DNA from: Thermoprotei archaeon ex4572_64
Lineage (GTDB): Archaea > Thermoproteota > Thermoprotei > Thermoproteales > Thermocladiaceae
Assembly (NCBI GenBank): GCA_002254895.1
Contig: NJDF01000034.1
Location: 1 to 5,158, forward strand
DNA: 5,158 nucleotides
Direction: 5' to 3'
Below the pieces are notes generated by a model. It was given only the letters and a program-made list of their open reading frames with translations, was not told where the DNA came from and made no database searches. Shown here one piece after another: positions 1-5,076 of the stretch; position 1 is the stretch's first letter, and the number at the start of each line of letters is the position of its first letter. The position numbers were made by a program, and so were the translations under genes.

Positions 1-227
1 CTTCTATACTCAATTACAGCTATAGGTAAGATGAAGAGTAGTAACGTTAAGGTCATTATGAGAACCCAGAAAGCGCTAGTGATTACTGGGAAAAGTACAA
101 CTCTATCACCAATCATGAACGCGACACTCTCCTTCTCAGCTATAAGAAGTAATGCAGATACTGTAGGTATGGCTAGAAGGAGTACTGCATGTTCAAGCCT
201 TAACTTCTTAAGATTTTCAAGCATCAT
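1..227 (-). CDS. Membrane protein, N-terminal part only (5' end inside window, 3' end cut off)
   Basis: This minus-strand reading frame has 75 codons starting at ATG 227-225 and stays open to the left edge. An in-frame stop (TAG, plus 249-251) lies just upstream, so the start must be GTG 230, ATG 227 or ATG 224. I chose ATG 227, which sits about 35 bases from a TATA-like element. The protein begins MMLENLKKLRLEH, then has a hydrophobic segment at about residues 13-30, a short charged loop (EKES...GDR), and a second long hydrophobic stretch at about 43-72 ending LPIAVIEYR. A transmembrane pair ending in Pro...(E/D)YR and facing the cytosol resembles the start of archaeal T2SSF (TadC/FlaJ-like) proteins. 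That would suit the divergent secretion ATPase gene, but it is inference from a weak resemblance. A small plus-strand open frame over the same bases (31-252) is its antisense shadow. Confidence 0.7.
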   Translation of the reverse strand, partial: MMLENLKKLRLEHAVLLLAIPTVSALLLIAEKESVAFMIGDRVVLFPVITSAFWVLIMTLTLLLFILPIAVIEYR

Positions 228-257
228 CACAGTTTTAGACAGAAAACTCTAGAAGGA

Positions 258-266
258 TTTATTAAA
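258..266. promoter_or_regulatory. TATA-like element shared by divergent genes
   Basis: TTTATTAAA lies almost exactly midway between two divergent start codons: its centre (262) is 33 bases from ATG 295 on the plus strand and 35 from ATG 227 on the minus strand. Read on the minus strand it is TTTAATAAA, which is also TATA-like. With an archaeal TATA-to-start distance of about 26 bases, transcripts would begin near 288 (plus) and 236 (minus), giving leaders of only about 6-9 bases. No Shine-Dalgarno sequence precedes either start, which fits near-leaderless mRNAs. The sequence and spacing are seen directly; promoter activity is inferred. Confidence 0.5.
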
Positions 267-294
267 CATTTTTACAATCAATTTGTAGAAACAC

Positions 295-804
295 ATGAGC
301 AACACCATCAGCGTTAGTGGAAAGAGTGGTACTAGCGGTAAGAGAGTACTTAAAGACTATTATGAAGTTGTTAAAGGACAAGTATACGTGGCTATTCACA
401 AAGATGAAGATGGACTACTACTATATGAAGTTGTAGAACCACCCTTAACTGTAGATGATGAGAAGATCATAAATACCATAGTCAAGTATCTTCAAGAAAG
501 AATTTACAGAGAACCATTAAGTGTATATCTTAATGGTAGAGTTAGTGAGAAAGAGTTTGAAGAAGATATTAGAAACACCATTAAGAAGTTGAAGTTAAAG
601 ATTGAAGAACCAGTTTTAGAGAAGTACATATACTACATTAAGAGAGATATTCTTGGATTTGGAAAAATAGAAAGACAAACATTATCTTCGAAACCTCTGA
701 AGAACTCTACAACTTCATCATTAAACTTTCACAAAAAGTTGGTAAGCAAATATCATCATCAAATCCCATTCTTGAAGGACTACTTCCAGAAAAGGCACGT
801 GTAG
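295..804 (+). CDS. N-terminal fragment of type II/IV secretion system ATPase (FlaI/GspE-like), frameshifted tail
   Basis: Residues 1-126 look like the N-terminal domain of archaeal pilus/archaellum-type assembly ATPases. There is a low-complexity start (SGKSGTSGK), then a YEV.EPPL segment, helices rich in Lys/Glu, and the family-typical stretch EKYIYYIKRDILGFGKIE. After Glu126 (codon 670-672) homology stops. The last 43 residues (RQTLSSKPLKNS to QKRHV) are out-of-frame translation of DNA that codes for conserved ATPase sequence in the -1 frame. The fragment has no Walker motifs and cannot be an ATPase alone. ATG 295 is chosen because it is the first start after the TATA-like box and gives the expected N-terminal length. 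This is the front half of the broken gene entered at 295-1715. If translated, the product would be a truncated domain with a nonsense tail. Confidence 0.6.
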   Translation: MSNTISVSGKSGTSGKRVLKDYYEVVKGQVYVAIHKDEDGLLLYEVVEPPLTVDDEKIINTIVKYLQERIYREPLSVYLNGRVSEKEFEEDIRNTIKKLKLKIEEPVLEKYIYYIKRDILGFGKIERQTLSSKPLKNSTTSSLNFHKKLVSKYHHQIPFLKDYFQKRHV

Positions 805-839
805 AAGTTGTTCTTAGTGATGTAGCTGCACAGGGACAT

Positions 840-1715
840 ATGGTTAATATTAGAAAATTTAAGTCTGAACCCTTCACCATTATTGACCTAGTACTAAGTG
901 GAACACTTAGTTCTGAAGCAATAGCTTACTTATGGTTAATGCTTGATTATAGAAGAAACGTAATCATTATTGGACCTACAGGTAGTGGAAAAACAACACT
1001 ACTAAATGCTCTACTATACCTCATAAGACCTGAAGTTAGAATTGTAACTATTGAAGAAACTAGAGAGATATACATACCTCACGATCAGTGGGTACCGTTA
1101 GTCTCTAGACCATCAATGTCACCACAGATTAGAGATGTAACGCTCTTCGACCTCGTTAAGGTATCTATGAGAATTAGACCAGACTATGTAGTTATTGGTG
1201 AGATTCGTGGTGAAGAGGCTTTTGCTCTCTTTCAAGCTTTTGCTAGTGGTCATGCAGGATTAACAACACTACATGCAGACAGTATCAGTAATGCCATTAA
1301 GAGACTCTTATCTAAACCTATGAACGTACCATTACCACTACTTACACTTGCAAGTACTTTCGTAAATATACAGAGAGTTAAAGTTAATGATGCAGTAGCT
1401 AGAAGAGTTGTTGAAATACATGAACTAGTTGGTTTCAATAAGAGAAGACCAATACTCAACACAGTCTTCAAGTACAACATTGTTAATGATGAGATTGAAC
1501 GTGTAGGTGAAAGTAAGCTCTTCGAAGATATAGCTAAGATAAAGTTCACCTCAGTTAAAGAACTTAAACTTGAACTTTTTAGAAGAAAAGAACTCATTAA
1601 AGCTATGGTTAAGTATAGATTTAGAGAGCCAGGAACAGTATTTAGAATTATTAGGAGCTACTACCTTAATCCTGAAGGAACATTACTTAAGGTATCTACA
1701 GGAGCATTACCATGA
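840..1715 (+). CDS. ATPase core of type II/IV secretion system ATPase (FlaI/GspE/TadA-like), 5'-truncated frame
   Basis: This is the catalytic RecA-like domain of the hexameric ATPase that drives assembly of archaeal type IV-pilus-like filaments at the cytoplasmic face of the membrane. Counting from ATG 840, the Walker A motif GPTGSGKTT is at residues 45-53, an Asp-box-like IEETREI at 71-77, Walker B VVIGEIRGEE at 117-126, and the His box HAGLTTLHAD at 138-147. All catalytic motifs are intact. The frame is open upstream to 642 and still encodes conserved family sequence there (for example IIFETSEELYNF at 681-716 and NPILEGLLPEKARVEV at 762-809), so ATG 840 is not the ancestral start. It is simply the first ATG, with no GTG/TTG before it and no Shine-Dalgarno. 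The stop TGA overlaps the start of the next gene (ATGA), which suggests translational coupling with the T2SSF platform protein. Confidence 0.75.
   Translation: MVNIRKFKSEPFTIIDLVLSGTLSSEAIAYLWLMLDYRRNVIIIGPTGSGKTTLLNALLYLIRPEVRIVTIEETREIYIPHDQWVPLVSRPSMSPQIRDVTLFDLVKVSMRIRPDYVVIGEIRGEEAFALFQAFASGHAGLTTLHADSISNAIKRLLSKPMNVPLPLLTLASTFVNIQRVKVNDAVARRVVEIHELVGFNKRRPILNTVFKYNIVNDEIERVGESKLFEDIAKIKFTSVKELKLELFRRKELIKAMVKYRFREPGTVFRIIRSYYLNPEGTLLKVSTGALP
1701..1704 (+). promoter_or_regulatory. Shine-Dalgarno-like GGAG for the T2SSF gene
   Basis: GGAG lies 7 bases before ATG 1712, inside the end of the ATPase frame. It is the only clear ribosome-binding-like site I see before a start in the window. 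It fits an internal operon gene, whereas the promoter-proximal genes look leaderless. It supports ATG 1712 as the true start. Confidence 0.55.
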
Positions 1716-2578
1716 ATTACTTAAAAAACACCATAAGGTATGTAGTAAATCTCTATCACACAGTTGATAGAAGAATTTTCAACTTAAACAACACCTATTA
1801 CAGACTTAGTGGATACTCGTACAATAAAGACCTCATCTATAAAATATTAACTACAAGTGTAAAAAGTATTACAATACTTTCAATCACTACTGCAATACTT
1901 GTAGTACTTAATCTTCACTCACTCATAATTTTTCCAATAATTGCACTTACAGCGAACGGTCTTCTTCTCTCATCAACTATAATTTACGTTCTACATCTAG
2001 TTAATGTGAGGAGGAAAGTTTTTGATGAGAAGTTCATGTATACCTTATCCTATATGATACCCATGATATCTGCAAACATACCACTAATTGAAATTCTCAG
2101 AACTGTCTACAGAACTGAAAGAGATAGAATTATTAAGAGAGAATTTGGACTAATTATTAGAGATGTTGTTGAAGGTGGTTATGATGTACTTTCAAGTATT
2201 AGAAATAGTATTGAGAGAGTACCATCAACCATTTACAGAGATGTTATGAATCTCATACTTGAAGGTTATAAACTCACGAGTGAACTTGGCTCAGTACTAC
2301 TTACTAAACTTGAAGCATTGATTAGAAGTAAAACTATCAGATTAAGACAGTTAATTACATCAATGACCTTACTTTTCCAGATGTACGTAGTTTTAGCCTT
2401 TCTACTACCTGTACTTGTAGTTATTATCGCAATCTCACTATCACCACTTGGACCTCTCTCTCTAGGCTTTATACAGCTTGATGCTGCAGCTCTAATGATA
2501 CTACTAACCATCATTTACTCACCTATAATTGCGTATACCTTCTACATAATTTTCGATACTGTACTAGCTTACGTCTAG
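1712..2578 (+). CDS. Type II secretion system F family protein (TadC/FlaJ-like membrane platform)
   Basis: This is an integral membrane protein of 288 residues, predicted to be the inner-membrane platform that the adjacent ATPase acts on during type IV-pilus-like assembly. There is a soluble N-terminus (about 1-50), two transmembrane helices at about 52-68 and 70-97, a basic boundary (VNVRRK), a cytoplasmic T2SSF domain at about 104-215, and two more helices at about 218-241 and 257-287. Within the domain, LSYMIPMISANIPLIEILRTV and DVVEGGYDVLSSI match the helical repeat pattern of the family. Many archaeal FlaJ-type proteins have two T2SSF domains; this one has one, like bacterial TadB/TadC, so a second subunit may exist elsewhere. 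Its start overlaps the ATPase stop (ATGA), with GGAG 7 bases upstream. It ends tail-to-tail with the DUF47 gene, sharing 4 bases. No prepilin or prepilin peptidase gene is in the window. The family call is firm; the filament type is unknown. Confidence 0.85.
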   Translation: MNYLKNTIRYVVNLYHTVDRRIFNLNNTYYRLSGYSYNKDLIYKILTTSVKSITILSITTAILVVLNLHSLIIFPIIALTANGLLLSSTIIYVLHLVNVRRKVFDEKFMYTLSYMIPMISANIPLIEILRTVYRTERDRIIKREFGLIIRDVVEGGYDVLSSIRNSIERVPSTIYRDVMNLILEGYKLTSELGSVLLTKLEALIRSKTIRLRQLITSMTLLFQMYVVLAFLLPVLVVIIAISLSPLGPLSLGFIQLDAAALMILLTIIYSPIIAYTFYIIFDTVLAYV

Positions 2579-3240
2579 ACAAGTACTACAGCAATTCTTC
2601 TAATAATGTCTACAGCATCTTCACACTTATCAGTAATACTCTCTAGACGCTCAATGGCGTCTTTAATCATTAAGAGTAGAGGTATGTCTATTTTCTCACT
2701 CTCAGCTAAAAGTTCTTGAAGTGCTTTTACTCTCAAATCATCAACTTCCTCTTCAAGTTGTTCAACCTTATCAGCATACTCTAAAGCTCTTATTGGATTT
2801 GAAATTAAGCTTTCAAGTGCATCTTTAACAAAGGCTGCAGCCTCAATACTATGTCTACACATTCTTAAACAATAACCTGAAAGTGATCTAGGTATGGTGT
2901 ACTTAAGGGCAAGTAAGAACCTGTCAGCTGCACCTTTAGCAGTATTGGCAATATCATCAAGTGCTAGTACAAGTCTTAAAGATTCCTCTCTATCAATAGC
3001 GTGAAAAATTCCTCTAGATACTTCAGCAATAATTTTTCTCTTCAAGTCATCAGCTACCTTCTCAGCATTGATGGTCTTCTCATATTCACGTAGTGCATCT
3101 CCAGAATTACCTTCACAGTACATTGTGACCATGACCTCTAAATGCTTAACAACTTCAATAATCTTGTTCATGTACGTAGTACATAGTGAGATAATTTCTC
3201 TCTGTCTCTCCTTACCAATCCAAACCCATGCACGAGCCAT
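2575..3240 (-). CDS. DUF47 family PhoU-like protein, phosphate transport accessory
   Basis: This all-helical cytoplasmic protein of 221 residues has the PhoU-like (DUF47) pattern. It begins with WIGKERQREII, then has two matching helix stretches: a first acidic/basic stretch EKVADDLKRKI (about 60-70) and a second EQLEEEVDDLRVKAL (about 160-174). Metal-binding-type acidic residues occur in both halves. It also has DDIANTAKGAADRF (about 95-108) and the typical end ERLESITDKCEDAVDIIRRI (about 197-216). Such proteins are usually encoded next to PiT permeases and are thought to control or accompany low-affinity phosphate uptake. That fits here, since the permease lies 74 bases upstream on the same strand. 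The gene appears to have its own promoter (TATA-like box at 3265-3273), so its level could be set separately from the permease. ATG 3240 is chosen because it is about 29 bases from that box. Length is normal for the family. Confidence 0.92.
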   Translation of the reverse strand: MARAWVWIGKERQREIISLCTTYMNKIIEVVKHLEVMVTMYCEGNSGDALREYEKTINAEKVADDLKRKIIAEVSRGIFHAIDREESLRLVLALDDIANTAKGAADRFLLALKYTIPRSLSGYCLRMCRHSIEAAAFVKDALESLISNPIRALEYADKVEQLEEEVDDLRVKALQELLAESEKIDIPLLLMIKDAIERLESITDKCEDAVDIIRRIAVVLV

Positions 3241-3264
3241 GACTAGTGTATATGCTTGAAACTC

Positions 3265-3273
3265 TTTAATAAA
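3265..3273 (-). promoter_or_regulatory. TATA-like box for the DUF47 gene
   Basis: On the minus strand this reads TTTATTAAA, the same nine bases as the element at 258-266. Its centre is about 30 bases upstream of ATG 3240, which predicts transcription starting within a few bases of the start codon (leaderless or nearly so). There is no Shine-Dalgarno before the start. A perfect 10-base palindrome, ACATTAATGT (3284-3293), lies about 10 bases upstream of the box. The spacing is observed; function is inferred. Confidence 0.5.
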
Positions 3274-3283
3274 CTATTTGTAG

Positions 3284-3293
3284 ACATTAATGT
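3284..3293. repeat. 10-base palindrome ACATTAATGT upstream of DUF47 promoter
   Basis: This is a perfect palindrome between the PiT and DUF47 genes, centred about 20 bases upstream of the centre of the DUF47 TATA-like box. In archaea this position is where an activator or repressor near the BRE might bind. A palindrome of this length in AT-rich DNA can also arise by chance, so the regulatory reading is tentative. Confidence 0.3.
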
Positions 3294-3314
3294 GGATGAG
3301 TTGTAAAGAAAGAG

Positions 3315-4364
3315 TTACCTAATATACTCTGAAGGTAAGAACTTATATGTCAAGACCTGAATTCCCGTACTTAAACCACAAGCTATAGGTAGAGTTAAGG
3401 TCCATCCGAGAAAAATCATGAGAAAGAGCTTCCAACTAATACCTCTAAATCCATAAGCAGCAATACCTGCACCAACAATTGAAGAGACAGCAACATATGT
3501 TGTAGATATGGGCATGCCATAACCGATCAAGAGTTTAGGTATGGTTGTGAATAGCCAGACAATAGCGGCGTATGAGAGTATTGCTGAAGCTGCAGTTATG
3601 TAGTCGAGCCTAGTTATTCTAAAACCAACAACACCAATCACTCTATGACCCCACCAGAAACCGCCAAGGGCAATAGCTCCACCACCAATAGCTGCAAGTA
3701 CTGTCATGGCTGTCTGACTTGGAAGACCTAATACCCTAGAAGCTACAGTAACGTATACACCTGTAGCATTTGCAATATCGTTAGCACCAAAAGAGTAGGC
3801 ACCCCATAAGTGACTAGCAATAACTATTGCTGAAAATATCTTACCAACATTCCACCCCTGATGCATCATGTAGATTGCTAATCTTTTAAAGAACTGATAG
3901 AGTAGGTATGCTAGAGCAATACTTGCAGCTGGTGAACATACCCAACTGAGTATTATCTTTTCAACAAGACTCCACCTAATAGTCAACTCATTTGAAGTAC
4001 CGAGAATCGTTTTAGCAATACCAATACCTAAAACAGAAGATACGATTGTGTGAGATGTAGATATGGGTAGTTTTAACCATGTTGCAAGTGTTATCCAGAG
4101 AACGGCAGCAATGCTTGCAAGTAAAGCATCAAGAGCGCTTATAGGCTCAACCACACCCTTACCAACAGTTATCATTACCATTCTTCCCTGAACAAGAGCA
4201 CCAATAGTTGCAGCAATTCCAAAAGTAGTTAAAGCTGATTTAAGACTCATAACTCCTGAACCTACAGGTTGTGAGGATGAGTTAGCAGCATCATTAGCGC
4301 CCATAATGATGGCGTAATAGATTGCTAATGCAATACCGAGACTAAGATATATAGCTTCAAGCAT
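3315..4364 (-). CDS. pit: PiT family inorganic phosphate permease
   Basis: This is a polytopic membrane protein of 349 residues from the inorganic phosphate transporter (PiT) family, which imports phosphate coupled to H+ or Na+. The family's internal duplication is plain. Signature 1 is GANDAANS at residues 22-29, with PISTSHTIV at 100-108. Signature 2 is GANDIANA at 193-200, with PISTTYVAV at 285-293. Each half continues with glycine-rich helices (SSVLGIGIA, SSIVGAGIAAYG). The Asn/Asp residues of both GAND motifs, expected to take part in phosphate and cation binding, are present. The second PIST motif has Tyr where many members have His. The length is near the family's usual size for archaea, without the long central loop of eukaryotic members. 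The coupling ion cannot be read from the sequence. The DUF47 partner follows on the same strand after 74 bases. ATG 4364 gives a hydrophobic first helix and lies about 30 bases from a TATA-like sequence. Confidence 0.95.
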   Translation of the reverse strand: MLEAIYLSLGIALAIYYAIIMGANDAANSSSQPVGSGVMSLKSALTTFGIAATIGALVQGRMVMITVGKGVVEPISALDALLASIAAVLWITLATWLKLPISTSHTIVSSVLGIGIAKTILGTSNELTIRWSLVEKIILSWVCSPAASIALAYLLYQFFKRLAIYMMHQGWNVGKIFSAIVIASHLWGAYSFGANDIANATGVYVTVASRVLGLPSQTAMTVLAAIGGGAIALGGFWWGHRVIGVVGFRITRLDYITAASAILSYAAIVWLFTTIPKLLIGYGMPISTTYVAVSSIVGAGIAAYGFRGISWKLFLMIFLGWTLTLPIACGLSTGIQVLTYKFLPSEYIR

Positions 4365-4390
4365 ACATCTCTGAAAAACATAAAGACTTC

Positions 4391-4398
4391 TCTATAAG
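4391..4398 (-). promoter_or_regulatory. TATA-like box for the PiT gene
   Basis: The minus strand reads CTTATAGA here, centred about 30 bases upstream of ATG 4364. This is the right place for a near-leaderless crenarchaeal transcript starting around 4368. No Shine-Dalgarno-like sequence precedes the start codon. The element matches a TATA box less well than the TTTATTAAA elements elsewhere in the window. Confidence 0.4.
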
Positions 4399-4400
4399 CA

Positions 4401-4422
4401 TGTTAGTTGTAAAATACTAACA
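4401..4422. repeat. 7-base inverted repeat upstream of PiT promoter (possible operator)
   Basis: TGTTAGT (4401-4407) and ACTAACA (4416-4422) are perfect inverted copies with an 8-base spacer. The centre (4411.5) lies about 17 bases upstream of the centre of the PiT TATA-like box. The arrangement is that of a binding site for a dimeric regulator, for example one sensing phosphate. An RNA hairpin is less likely, because the repeat is upstream of both predicted transcripts. No regulator gene lies nearby. Confidence 0.4.
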
Positions 4423-4442
4423 ACACCTTCAAATAAATAGAT

Positions 4443-4450
4443 CTATATAT
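4443..4450 (+). promoter_or_regulatory. Possible TATA box for the KH protein gene
   Basis: CTATATAT is a good TATA-like sequence centred about 48 bases upstream of ATG 4495. It would put the transcription start near 4473 and give a leader of about 20 bases. It overlaps a 10-base palindrome, ATAGATCTAT (4437-4446). A weaker AT-rich stretch at 4474-4481 lies too close to the ATG for a normal TATA box. The assignment is uncertain. Confidence 0.35.
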
Positions 4451-4494
4451 TTTGATGACGAAAGAGTCAAAAACTTAAAAATCACTTACCAAAC

Positions 4495-5076
4495 ATGCTG
4501 AGCAATTACTTTAGAAGTAAGATAGTGATCAATGTTGATGAAAATAAAGCAAAATACATAAGTAAGATTAAAAGCGTAATTGAAAGAGATCTAAACGTAA
4601 AGATAGCAGTAACTAATGATAGTTCTATCATAATTGAACCTAAAGAAGATACAAGAATTGACGAGTTAATGAAGTCTAAAGCTATAATTGAAGCAATAAA
4701 TTACGGATTTCAAATTGAAGATGCATTACTGCTCAAAAATGATGACTACATACTAGATGTTATAGATCTTAGAGACTACATTGATAAAAGCAAGACTACA
4801 CATCTAGCAAGAATTAAAGGTAGAGTAATTGGTGAGAATGGTAAGGCTAGAAAAACCATTGAAGAACTTACAGATACCAAGATAGTAATTTCAAACAAGT
4901 GCATAGCCATGATTGGCAATTTTGAAAATGTTAGAGCAGCTAGAGAAGCAATTGAGATGCTTATAAGAGGTAGACAACACGTGACGGTGTATAGATGGTT
5001 GCAAAGTTGGAGAAGAGAGTTAAAGAGGAGAAGAATTGAACATATGCTTAGAAGTGAAGAGTTTGAATTACCTTAA
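4495..5076 (+). CDS. dim2: Archaeal Dim2/Pno1-type KH-domain protein, rRNA processing
   Basis: This protein of 193 residues has two KH-like domains, in the family of eukaryotic Pno1/Dim2 (and Krr1) and the universal archaeal KH protein. It is expected to bind the 3' end of pre-16S rRNA during small-subunit maturation, in partnership with the endonuclease Nob1. Domain 1 (about 8-75) runs from KIVINVDENKAKYISK to IIIEPKEDTRIDEL, then AINYGFQIEDALLL. The family hallmark linker follows (DDYILDVIDLRDYID, 83-97). Domain 2 (about 103-160) carries the RNA-binding GxxG loop as GRVIGENGKARKTIEEL, with GENG at 113-116. The C-terminus has a basic helix (YRWLQSWRRELKRRR, about 166-180) as in relatives. 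Domain 1 has no GxxG and is shorter at that place. ATG 4495 is the only sensible start. The stop overlaps a convergent gene by 4 bases. Confidence 0.88.
   Translation: MLSNYFRSKIVINVDENKAKYISKIKSVIERDLNVKIAVTNDSSIIIEPKEDTRIDELMKSKAIIEAINYGFQIEDALLLKNDDYILDVIDLRDYIDKSKTTHLARIKGRVIGENGKARKTIEELTDTKIVISNKCIAMIGNFENVRAAREAIEMLIRGRQHVTVYRWLQSWRRELKRRRIEHMLRSEEFELP

Larger units (their letters stand above)
295..1715 (+). pseudogene. Secretion ATPase gene disrupted by internal deletion plus frameshift
   Basis: The two open frames above form one ancestral gene. Family order continues from LGFGKIE (frame of 295, up to 672) to KTNIIFETSEEL (frame of 840, from 672), so the break is at about 670-674. 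The shift is -1, or equivalently a net loss of 3n+1 bases. Relatives such as Sulfolobus FlaI carry about 33 extra residues at this place (a segment of the type LMRDPYIEDIS..G...PVYVWHR), and I find no trace of it here. A deletion of roughly 100 bases therefore explains both the shift and the gap. With the block restored the protein would be about 506 residues, the usual size. No other stop or frameshift interrupts the reading, so the lesion is either recent or a sequence/assembly error. A recoding signal alone would not restore the missing block. Confidence 0.7.

Noticed and set aside
31..252. Plus-strand open frame of 73 codons
   Set aside because: It is antisense to the minus-strand membrane protein at 1-227, has a Ser/Thr-rich composition with no domain pattern, and has no promoter or ribosome site of its own.
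316..342. P-loop-like SGKSGTSGK near the N-terminus of the ATPase gene
   Set aside because: There is no preceding beta-strand or GxxxxGK(S/T) spacing, and the true Walker A is at 972-998. It is a flexible, low-complexity N-terminus.
1250..1597. Minus-strand open frame of 115 codons inside the ATPase core
   Set aside because: Its composition is rich in Ser and Leu, as expected of an antisense shadow, and the plus strand here carries the conserved His box and C-terminal ATPase sequence.
1570..1767. Plus-strand open frame of 65 codons spanning the ATPase/T2SSF junction
   Set aside because: It is out of frame with both well-supported genes, with Leu/His-rich sequence and no recognisable motif.
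2266..2514. Minus-strand open frame of 82 codons inside the T2SSF gene
   Set aside because: It is an antisense shadow of the T2SSF domain and transmembrane segments.
3068..3259. Plus-strand open frame of 63 codons over the start of the DUF47 gene
   Set aside because: It is antisense to the conserved N-terminus of the DUF47 protein and runs through its promoter.
4437..4446. Palindrome ATAGATCTAT between the PiT and KH genes
   Set aside because: It is a perfect 10-base palindrome but overlaps a likely TATA box in very AT-rich DNA, so it is not convincing as a separate operator.
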